This document shows positions 36,268 to 42,361 of a stretch of DNA of 64,000 nucleotides, one piece after another. This DNA is from Pelomonas sp. Root1237 (GTDB lineage Bacteria > Pseudomonadota > Gammaproteobacteria > Burkholderiales > Burkholderiaceae_C), in contig NZ_LMDK01000001.1 in the NCBI RefSeq assembly GCF_001425055.1, positions 695,845 through 759,844 on the forward strand, written 5' to 3'. Position 1 is the first letter of the stretch. Each line of letters starts with the position of its first letter. The notes under the pieces are model-generated. The model worked only from the letters and a program-made list of their open reading frames with translations. It was not told the origin of the DNA and searched no databases. The position numbers and the translations under genes were made by a program.

Positions 36268-36870
36268 ATGAGCACTGCATCAGCAATCCGAGCTTTCCGT
36301 CGAGCCGTGTCGCACTGGGGCTGGCGCGAGTACGGCGTCCTGTTTTCAATCTGGGCAGCAACGGCCATCATTCCCTATGTCCACGGGTGGGGAGTACTTT
36401 CAATTCTTCTGTTCCCCCTTTTGCTCGTCAGCATCCCCGTTCTCACTTATGTCGTCGAGCGTTCCATGCCGCACGCACCGACATTTGACGTGCGGCGCAA
36501 CCATGTAATCGAGCTCTACACCGTCTTCAACGGCGAAGAACAACACGGGAAGCTGACACACGTGGATGGCGTTGGACGAGCAATGTGGGTCATAGGTAGT
36601 TCTGTGCCGCAGACAGTGGATGTGCCGATTTCCATTCCCGCGTATCGCGCGCTGTGGAACTCGATACGTTCGGTTGGTTCGCTGCGCAACTTCAAGACAA
36701 CTGCGTCCGTGGAAGCTTTGGATCTCACATCAAACTATTTCGTAGGCATCGGATTCACAGATGACGGGCAGACTTACGCAGGCAAATATGTCATCCCCCA
36801 CCGTTGCCAATCTGCGAAGGTGGCCGAGTGGATCTCAGAGTTCATGTCCACTCGCCATGCCGCGGCATAA
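36268..36870 (+). CDS. Cassette 1: hypothetical membrane protein
   Basis: A 200-residue protein of no recognised family. Residues ~22-66 form two closely spaced membrane helices (YGVLFSIWAATAIIPYV, WGVLSILLFPLLLVSIPVL); the remaining ~130 residues are a soluble, mixed alpha/beta domain. The base composition is clearly lower in GC than in the neighbouring chromosomal genes, a sign of acquisition. Its TAA stop is inside the left box of the following attC site, the usual arrangement for a gene cassette. No ribosome-binding site is evident. Confidence 0.75.
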   Translation: MSTASAIRAFRRAVSHWGWREYGVLFSIWAATAIIPYVHGWGVLSILLFPLLLVSIPVLTYVVERSMPHAPTFDVRRNHVIELYTVFNGEEQHGKLTHVDGVGRAMWVIGSSVPQTVDVPISIPAYRALWNSIRSVGSLRNFKTTASVEALDLTSNYFVGIGFTDDGQTYAGKYVIPHRCQSAKVAEWISEFMSTRHAAA

Positions 36871-36921
36871 CCTGCCATTGGAGCGGACCGCCTTCGGCGT
36901 CCGCTCACTTCCACGTTGAAC
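36865..36921 (+). repeat. attC site 2
   Basis: 57 bp bounded by GCATAAC and GTTGAAC (consensus RYYYAAC...GTTRRRY). The interior folds as GAGCGGAC-C-GCC / TTC / GGC-GTCCGCTC, leaving one unpaired C, in line with the extrahelical bases that attC sites use for strand choice. It overlaps the stop of cassette 1. Confidence 0.88.
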
Positions 36922-36924
36922 CGC

Positions 36925-37326
36925 ATGAGATTCCGAAGCTATTTCGCTGCCTTAGCTCTTTCCTGTGCCGCGCCGGTATTGGCGGGCGGTGCCGGGCCAA
37001 TGTGGGTGTTTCCGGTGATTCGGCTTTGCGTTGCGCAAGATGCGGCGTACGCCGATACCTTCCTCGGGCGCTGGATTGCAGAAGGCCGACTGAGGCTTAA
37101 GTCGCCGGAATTCACGCAGTGCGCTCGAAAGAAGCAATGGATTCCTAAATACATTTGCGCAGATCTCATGGCGCGTGAAACAGAGGAATCACTGTCTCGC
37201 CGGAATCTTGAACGACTGGGAGCTTCCTGGAGCGAAGATCTCAAAGTGCTTGAAGTGGCTGGGGCATATGTTCAGGACGCGTCGGAGGCTGAGCTTGCAG
37301 AGCGACAGCTGCCTGCTTGCCCATGA
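36925..37326 (+). CDS. Cassette 2: hypothetical exported protein
   Basis: A 133-residue protein starting at ATG 36925, four bases after the attC core. The N-terminus (MRFRSYFAALALSCAAPVLA) is a signal peptide. The mature part has four cysteines (CVAQ, CARK, CADL and the final CP), which could form disulphides in the periplasm. No family was recognised. A TTG at 36916 lies inside the recombination core and is a less likely start. Confidence 0.7.
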   Translation: MRFRSYFAALALSCAAPVLAGGAGPMWVFPVIRLCVAQDAAYADTFLGRWIAEGRLRLKSPEFTQCARKKQWIPKYICADLMARETEESLSRRNLERLGASWSEDLKVLEVAGAYVQDASEAELAERQLPACP

Positions 37327-37333
37327 TCAAGCG

Positions 37334-37390
37334 GCCCAACCTTTCACTCCAGCGGACGGCTTCGCCGTCCGCTGAGCTTCGACGTTAAGT
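37334..37390 (+). repeat. attC site 3
   Basis: 57 bp from GCCCAAC to GTTAAGT, both perfect consensus matches. The centre is a perfect 10-bp stem AGCGGACGGC/GCCGTCCGCT closed by a TTC loop. It starts 7 bp after the stop of cassette 2. Confidence 0.93.
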
Positions 37391-37396
37391 TGCAGC

Positions 37397-37660
37397 ATGA
37401 AGTTCGTTGATACGGCCATCAACAAGACCGAGCGGTATTCCATCGGCAAAGAGGTTGAATCCGGTCGCTTCTATTTGGCCATACCCGTTTCGAATCGGCT
37501 TGTTGACTACGAGGAGTACTACCAAATCGACGCTACGGCCCACGAACGCTACCCGGCCAACTCAACTCAGCTCGGTGCCTTTGCGGATGAATGTCGGGCG
37601 CGCAAGCATGACAACCTGCTCTTCATCCCCCCAGGGAAGGAGCGCGGTTATGCAACTTAA
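37397..37660 (+). CDS. Cassette 3: small conserved hypothetical protein
   Basis: An 87-residue soluble protein. The pattern SIGKEVESGRFYLAIPVSN followed by LVDYEEYYQI resembles a small family of uncharacterised proteins that I associate with mobile and integron contexts; this association is from memory and untested. No membrane segment or signal peptide is seen. Its TAA stop lies within the left box of the next attC site. Confidence 0.75.
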   Translation: MKFVDTAINKTERYSIGKEVESGRFYLAIPVSNRLVDYEEYYQIDATAHERYPANSTQLGAFADECRARKHDNLLFIPPGKERGYAT

Positions 37661-37711
37661 CCTTTCGCCGCAGCGGACGGTTTCGCCGCCCGCTGAGCGC
37701 GAACGTTAAAG
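37655..37711 (+). repeat. attC site 4
   Basis: 57 bp from ACTTAAC (consensus) to GTTAAAG. The central stem AGCGGACGG/CCGCCCGCT has one mismatch. It shares the AGCGGAC core stem with sites 2, 3 and 5, showing they belong to one homogeneous family. Confidence 0.88.
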
Positions 37712-37719
37712 CGCACCAG

Positions 37720-38157
37720 ATGGAGCATCACATCCTCGCCAACGCTGAGCTGGTTCGTAAAGTAGCGGCCGAGCAACTTGACACTGTGGTTCAGTACGAC
37801 GAAGCCGGAGTTCGCTGGCTCGACAGGTATATAGATGGTCAGCGAGAGAACGCCAGCACCGACGTGAGGGCCAAACTGCCAAATACCTTGGGTTCGTTCC
37901 TCGGAGAATGCATTCGCCAAACCTATGGCGGTCAGTGGGTTGAAGATTCAACACACGGTTGGCAGGTCAAGATCAATGACGGCGTATCAGTATTTCCGTT
38001 TAACAAGGTCGCGAAGCATCTCGCCAATGAGGATGGCGACTCAGTACTCGGCCTCTTCACCGCTATTCCTGGAATGATTGACTTCGCCTCTAAGCAAGCG
38101 GGAGCGGCTGGAAGCAACAGCAAGGCAGGCGACCGTCCTTGGTGGAGGTTCTGGTGA
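37720..38157 (+). CDS. Cassette 4: hypothetical protein (DUF3806-like)
   Basis: A 145-residue soluble protein. The segment LGSFLGECIRQTYGGQWVED followed by VFPFNKVAKHL and DSVLGLF resembles the DUF3806-type pattern found in small proteins of unknown function, some encoded near polymorphic toxins. This is a pattern impression only. There is no signal peptide. It ends in WWRFW 10 bp before attC site 5. Confidence 0.7.
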   Translation: MEHHILANAELVRKVAAEQLDTVVQYDEAGVRWLDRYIDGQRENASTDVRAKLPNTLGSFLGECIRQTYGGQWVEDSTHGWQVKINDGVSVFPFNKVAKHLANEDGDSVLGLFTAIPGMIDFASKQAGAAGSNSKAGDRPWWRFW

Positions 38158-38167
38158 GCGCCGTGCG

Positions 38168-38224
38168 CTTTAACCCTTCGCTGCAGCGGACAGCTTCGCC
38201 GTCCGCTGAGCTCACACGTCAGAG
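38168..38224 (+). repeat. attC site 5
   Basis: 57 bp from CTTTAAC to GTCAGAG. Both boxes deviate by one base from consensus (C for R at the left; GTC for GTT at the core). The central stem AGCGGACAGC/GCCGTCCGCT has one mismatch. Clearly the same family as sites 2-4, but perhaps less active. Confidence 0.85.
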
Positions 38225-38231
38225 CGCATCA

Positions 38232-38516
38232 ATGAAATCCTACGCAACCATCGCTCGCCGAGCGGTACGCATCCTCGGGCACCCAAACAGTGGGTGGTCG
38301 CCCGCAGATCCTGATGACGATAACGCGCTGCAGATCGAGTTTCGATTCGAGATCACGGACGATGGAAACAAGAACTTCTTGCTTGTTTGCCATTCGTTGG
38401 ATGGGCGCTATGCCGCCGATACCTGGCATGAAACCCTTGAGGAGGCCGTTGCCTGTGCACAAGACTCCTATGACATCGCGCCATCGGAATGGATGATGTC
38501 TGGGCCCACCACCTAA
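38232..38516 (+). CDS. Cassette 5: small hypothetical protein
   Basis: A 94-residue soluble protein (start ATG 38232, eight bases after the attC core; the open frame continues upstream into cassette 4 without support). It is acidic in the middle (PADPDDDNALQIEF) and shows alternating beta strands (FRFEITDDGNKNFLLVC). No family was recognised. Its TAA stop is inside attC site 6. Confidence 0.7.
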   Translation: MKSYATIARRAVRILGHPNSGWSPADPDDDNALQIEFRFEITDDGNKNFLLVCHSLDGRYAADTWHETLEEAVACAQDSYDIAPSEWMMSGPTT

Positions 38517-38564
38517 CTGAGTGAGCAGGCCGTGACGCAGACCGGCGCGTCAGGCGAGTTATGC
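38511..38564 (+). repeat. attC site 6 (last of array)
   Basis: 54 bp from ACCTAAC to GTTATGC. The centre is a different hairpin from sites 2-5: TGACGC/GCGTCA with an 8-nt loop. The core GTTATGC equals that of the left boundary site, so this cassette may come from another source array. Confidence 0.78.
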
Positions 38565-38592
38565 CTTCCCTACAAGCCATGGAGCCATTTGC

Positions 38593-39075
38593 TTGACGAG
38601 CATCGCCTTTGAATCTGCCAACCAGCCGGAGGTCATCGCCCTCATCGCCGAGTTGGACGCCTACCAGGACACCCTTTATCCGCCCGAAGCCCGGTATGCC
38701 TTGGACCTGGCTTCGCTGACCCAGCCGAACGTCGTCTTCGCCGTGGCCCGGGATACGGTGGGGCGGGCCGTGGGCTGCGGCGCAGTCGTGCTGACCCCGG
38801 AGTTCGGCGAGCTCAAGCGCATGTTCATCAGCCCGGCGGCACGTGGTCAGGGGCTGGCCCAGCGGCTGCTGTCTGAGCTGGAAGCCGAAGCGGCCGCTCG
38901 GGGTTGCAGGCTGGTGACGCTGGAGTCGGGGCCCTACCAGCTCGAAGCGCTGGCGCTGTATGCCCGATGCGGCTACGTCCGCCGCGGGCCCTACGGCGGC
39001 TATGCCGACGATCCCTTGAGCGTCTTCATGGAGAAGCGCATCGACGTCAAAGCACCCGCGGCAGATCCCGCCTGA
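38593..39075 (+). CDS. GNAT family N-acetyltransferase
   Basis: A 160-residue GNAT fold protein. The acetyl-CoA pyrophosphate loop is in ISPAARGQGLAQRLL (Q/RxxGxG/A), preceded by the FGELKRMF strand and followed by LALYARCGYV. The substrate is unknown. The start appears to be TTG at 38593, with GGAG eight bases upstream. It begins 29 bp after the last attC core and has no attC after it, so it is either the first chromosomal gene beyond the array or a final cassette whose site was lost. It overlaps the converging vanX gene by 29 bp. Confidence 0.88.
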   Translation: MTSIAFESANQPEVIALIAELDAYQDTLYPPEARYALDLASLTQPNVVFAVARDTVGRAVGCGAVVLTPEFGELKRMFISPAARGQGLAQRLLSELEAEAAARGCRLVTLESGPYQLEALALYARCGYVRRGPYGGYADDPLSVFMEKRIDVKAPAADPA

Positions 39076-39652
39076 CCGCCACGCGGTCGCCGAAGTCGAA
39101 ATGCCACCACTCGGTGGTGATGCCGTGAAAGCCCGCCTCGCGCATCGCTGCGCGCAGCCAGCCACGCTCCACAAGGTGTTCGGGCGTCAGCGCCCCCAGC
39201 GCCAGATGCTCGGCTTCATGATCGGGGTGGGAGGCCAGCGTCATCTCGTCGAAGCCGCTGCCCATGTCGACCTCGCGGCCTTGCGGGTCGAGCAGCGTCA
39301 GGTCCACGGCCATGCCAAAACTGTGGATGGAGCCGCGCTCGGGGTTGGCGAGATACATCGTCAACGGCGTGCCCTGCAGCTCGTCCCACAGGCGCTGTTG
39401 CACGCGCTGGGGGCGCAGGGCGTCCAGCACGAGCAGGCGGTAGCCGGGGCGGCGTTCGTGCAGCCAGGCGGCGGCCTGCTCCAGCGCGTCCGCGGCCTCG
39501 CGGCGCAGCCAGGCGCAATCGATGCCGGCATACACCGAGTGGCCGACGAAGTTGTCGGCCGTCGCGTAGCGCAGATCCACGGCGATGCCGTGCTGCAGCG
39601 AGGCGAGCGGGCGGAAGTCCGAATGCGAGGCAATGTCTTCGATGCGAATCAC
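39047..39652 (-). CDS. vanX: D-alanyl-D-alanine dipeptidase (VanX/DdpX type)
   Basis: A 201-residue zinc metallopeptidase of family M15D that splits D-Ala-D-Ala. Zinc ligands are visible in SIHSFGMAVDLTLL (His and Asp of the SxHxxGxAxD motif) and TTEWWHFDFG (catalytic Glu and third ligand His). There is no signal peptide, so it is cytoplasmic. It starts with GTG overlapping the lysR stop (GTGA). With no vanA/vanH ligase or dehydrogenase nearby, a nutritional or recycling role like E. coli DdpX fits better than vancomycin resistance. Confidence 0.92.
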   Translation of the reverse strand: MIRIEDIASHSDFRPLASLQHGIAVDLRYATADNFVGHSVYAGIDCAWLRREAADALEQAAAWLHERRPGYRLLVLDALRPQRVQQRLWDELQGTPLTMYLANPERGSIHSFGMAVDLTLLDPQGREVDMGSGFDEMTLASHPDHEAEHLALGALTPEHLVERGWLRAAMREAGFHGITTEWWHFDFGDRVAVRRDLPRVL

Positions 39653-40548
39653 GGCAGTCGAGAAAGGTGTTCGTGCGCAGCGGCCGTGATGAACTTGACC
39701 AGGCGGCGCGAGGCCTGGCCCAGCGGCGCGCTGGCGGCGCTGAGCAGATAGAGCTGCACCGGCACGGTGGGTGACAGCGGCCGCACGCGGACCTTGCTGG
39801 CGTCGGCGCTGGCGGCGGTGAAGGGGTCCACCAGCGTCATGCCGACGCCGGCCTCGACGAGGGCGCGTGCGAGCTGGTAGGTCTGCACGGTGATGCGGCT
39901 GGCCAGCGGCTGGCCCAGGGCCTCGCCGGCGTGGTGCAGCAGGCCGGCGAGCGGGTCGTCGCTCTGCAGGCCGACGATCTCGGTGCGGATGTCGGCCAGG
40001 CCCAGCGGCCCCTCGCCCTTGGCCTCGGGGCTGTTCAAGGGGCACAGGGCAACCATGGCGCCGCTGGCGATGACCTCGGCCTTGATGCCGGGGTGGCGCG
40101 GGTCCTGCAGCGACAGGGCCAGGTCGGCCTCGCCCAGCAGCAGCGCCGAGACGATCTCTCGCGTGTGATGGGTGGCCAGCGAGCAGCTCGCGTTCGGGTA
40201 GGCCTTGCACCAGGGCGTCATCGCGGCGGGCACGATGGCCATCGCGAGGGCTGGTGTGGCAACGAGGCGCACCTGTTCGCTCTCGCCGCTCTTCAGGTTG
40301 GCCGCCAGGCGGCGGATGCCGACGAGGTCGCGGTTGAGCTTGTCGATCTCGACGAAGAGGCGCTGCGCCTCGGGCGTCGGGTAGAGCTTGCCGCGCACGC
40401 GGTCGAACAGGGCCATGCCGAGCTGCAGCTCGCAGTGCTGCAGCACCTTGGTCACGGCCGGCTGGGAGATGTGCAGCAGCTGGGCCGCACCGCTGATGGT
40501 GCCGGCCTGCATGATGGCGTGGAAGACTTCTATATGTCGGAGTCTCAT
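39649..40548 (-). CDS. LysR family transcriptional regulator
   Basis: A 299-residue LysR regulator: an N-terminal helix-turn-helix (MRLRHIEVFHAIMQAGTISGAAQLLHISQPAVTK, given here in overlapping pieces: HAIMQAG, GAAQLLHISQPAVTK) and a C-terminal periplasmic-binding-like effector domain. It starts with ATG overlapping the stop of the binding-protein gene (ATGA) and ends overlapping the vanX start. Being embedded within the operon instead of divergent from it is unusual for LysR genes; it may autoregulate the three genes. A D-Ala-D-Ala or dipeptide effector is a guess from context. Confidence 0.92.
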   Translation of the reverse strand: MRLRHIEVFHAIMQAGTISGAAQLLHISQPAVTKVLQHCELQLGMALFDRVRGKLYPTPEAQRLFVEIDKLNRDLVGIRRLAANLKSGESEQVRLVATPALAMAIVPAAMTPWCKAYPNASCSLATHHTREIVSALLLGEADLALSLQDPRHPGIKAEVIASGAMVALCPLNSPEAKGEGPLGLADIRTEIVGLQSDDPLAGLLHHAGEALGQPLASRITVQTYQLARALVEAGVGMTLVDPFTAASADASKVRVRPLSPTVPVQLYLLSAASAPLGQASRRLVKFITAAAHEHLSRLP

Positions 40549-42128
40549 TTCCGGTAGACGCCCTCGAAGTTGACGCTGCCATTCGGCGCCATCTTGAAAC
40601 CGACGACGTCCTTGCGGATGGGGATGTAGACGGTGGAGTGGGCCATCGTGATCCAGGGCCGCTCGTGCTTGAAGATCTCCTGGGCCTTCTCGTACAGCGC
40701 GACGCGCTTCTTCTGGTCGGGCGTCGCGCGGGCTTCGTCGATGAGCTTCTCGAATTCGGCGTTGCAGAACTTGATGCCGCTCTTGTTGGCCGCGCAGCTC
40801 AGGTTGGGCGTCAGGAAGTCGTCCGCATCCCCGGTCTCGCCGCTCCAGCCACTCATGTAGACGTTGTGCTCGCCGTTGTTGGCGCGCTTGAGGTACTCGC
40901 CCCACTCGAAGGTCTTGATGCTGGCCTTGACGCCGATCTTGGCCCAGTCCTGCTGGATCAGCTGGGCCATCAGCTGGCCGTTCGGGTTGGTCGGGCGCTG
41001 CACGGGCAGGGCCCAGAGGTCGATCTCGAAGCCGTTGGGAAAGCCCGCCTTGGCCAGCAGCGCCTTGGCCTTCGCCGGGTCGAACTCGTTCTTCAGCTTC
41101 TTGTTGTAGCCGGGGATGGCGGGCGGGAAGGCGCTGACGGCCTGCATGGCGTCGCCGCGCGGGAACAGGGTCTTGAAGATGGCGTCGCGGTCGACGGCAA
41201 TGTCCAGGGCCTCGCGCACCTCGCGCTTGTCCGTGGGCGGCTTCTTCAGGTTGAAGCTCAGGTAGGAGATGTTGAGCGCCTGGATCTTCTCGATGCTGAT
41301 GTTGGCGTTGTTCGCCAGCGGGGCAATGTCGACGTCGCGCAGGGCTGCCGTTACATGGCATTCGCCGGCGGCGATCTTCTGCACGCGCACATTGGGCTCA
41401 CGGCTGATGCTGAAGACCAGATTCGACGTGGGCTGCTTGCCGCCCCAGTAATCTGGGTGCGCTTCCATACGCAGCACGTCGTCCTTGGCATAACTTTTGA
41501 AGCGAAAGGGCCCCGCGCCGACCGGCTGCACATTGATTTGCGAGGCCTTTCCTTCCTTCAGTAGCTGCGCGGCGTACTCGGCGGACTGGATGCCCGCCCA
41601 GGCGAAGGCGAAGTTTGCGACGAATGTCACATTGGGCTGACGGAGCCGGAAACGAATTGTGCGGTCGTCGATTTTGTCGATGCCCTCGATCAGCTTGGCC
41701 AGTCCAAGGTTCTGTGGGTAGATGAAATTTGCCGGAAACGCCCTGTTGAACGGGTGGTTGGGGTCGATGAAGCGTTGAAAAGTGAACAGCACATCATCTG
41801 CATTGAGGTTGCGGGTGGGCCTGAACCAGGGGGTGGTGTGGAACTTCACGCCGTCCCGCAATCTGAAAATGAAGCTCTTCGCGTCGGGCGAGATTTCCCA
41901 GCTTGTGGCGAGCTTGGGGATCAGCTCCGTCGTGGGTCGTTTGAAGCCAAGCAACCCGTCGAACATCTGTGCGCTGACCGTGTTGGTGCTAGCGCTGTCC
42001 CACATTCCAGGGTCAAAACCTTCCGGACTGGCGTCGGCGCAGTAGATCAGCGGCTTGTTTTGGGCTTGCACCGCAGGCGCGCTGGCCAGCGCAACCAGGG
42101 TCAGCAGGGCGAAGTGCAGGGGCTTCAT
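40545..42128 (-). CDS. ABC transporter dipeptide-binding protein (SBP family 5, DppA-like)
   Basis: A 527-residue periplasmic binding protein. The signal peptide MKPLHFALLTLVALASA (cleavage near VQAQ) is followed by LIYCADASPEGFDPGMWDS, characteristic of DppA-type proteins, and the usual three-subdomain SBP_bac_5 body. No permease or ATPase genes are adjacent, so it must use components encoded elsewhere. It is first in an overlapping operon with lysR and vanX, which points to uptake of D-Ala-containing dipeptides or murein peptides. Confidence 0.93.
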   Translation of the reverse strand: MKPLHFALLTLVALASAPAVQAQNKPLIYCADASPEGFDPGMWDSASTNTVSAQMFDGLLGFKRPTTELIPKLATSWEISPDAKSFIFRLRDGVKFHTTPWFRPTRNLNADDVLFTFQRFIDPNHPFNRAFPANFIYPQNLGLAKLIEGIDKIDDRTIRFRLRQPNVTFVANFAFAWAGIQSAEYAAQLLKEGKASQINVQPVGAGPFRFKSYAKDDVLRMEAHPDYWGGKQPTSNLVFSISREPNVRVQKIAAGECHVTAALRDVDIAPLANNANISIEKIQALNISYLSFNLKKPPTDKREVREALDIAVDRDAIFKTLFPRGDAMQAVSAFPPAIPGYNKKLKNEFDPAKAKALLAKAGFPNGFEIDLWALPVQRPTNPNGQLMAQLIQQDWAKIGVKASIKTFEWGEYLKRANNGEHNVYMSGWSGETGDADDFLTPNLSCAANKSGIKFCNAEFEKLIDEARATPDQKKRVALYEKAQEIFKHERPWITMAHSTVYIPIRKDVVGFKMAPNGSVNFEGVYRK

Positions 42129-42235
42129 GACGGTGGCTTTTCAGAGGGAGAACGGGCGGGAATTGTTTGGAGCACGACCCGTCGCGGCAAGGGCGGCGAA
42201 GGTCGAGACGCATAACCCAAACTTATACCCTCCGC

Positions 42236-42320
42236 GCCCCCTAGTTCGTAACGTTTAGCCACGGTCCCGTCAGGGCCTGCCATCAGAATCCGTTCCGCCC
42301 CCCTAGGCCACCCCCCTAGT
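42236..42320 (+). promoter_or_regulatory. Three CCCC(C)CTAG motifs upstream of the Tat lipoprotein gene
   Basis: CCCCCTAGT at 42237-42245, CCCCCCTAGG at 42298-42307 and CCCCCCTAGT at 42311-42320 lie in the 233-bp gap between the divergent dppA-like and Tat-lipoprotein genes. CTAG is usually scarce in bacterial genomes, so three near-identical copies are notable. A similar motif occurs before the PEP-CTERM gene. Candidate regulator sites; the regulator is unknown. Confidence 0.4.
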
Positions 42321-42361
42321 ACCGAAGTGCAGCGACGTTCGCTGCTAAGGATTGCTTTTCC

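Noticed and set aside
36203-38564. Possible CRISPR array from regularly recurring palindromic repeats
   Set aside because: Repeats are ~57 bp, 250-600 bp apart, and separated by genes; boxes match attC, not CRISPR repeats.
39047-39652. Vancomycin-resistance cluster
   Set aside because: Only vanX is present; no vanH, vanA/B ligase or vanRS. A D-Ala-D-Ala recycling role fits better.
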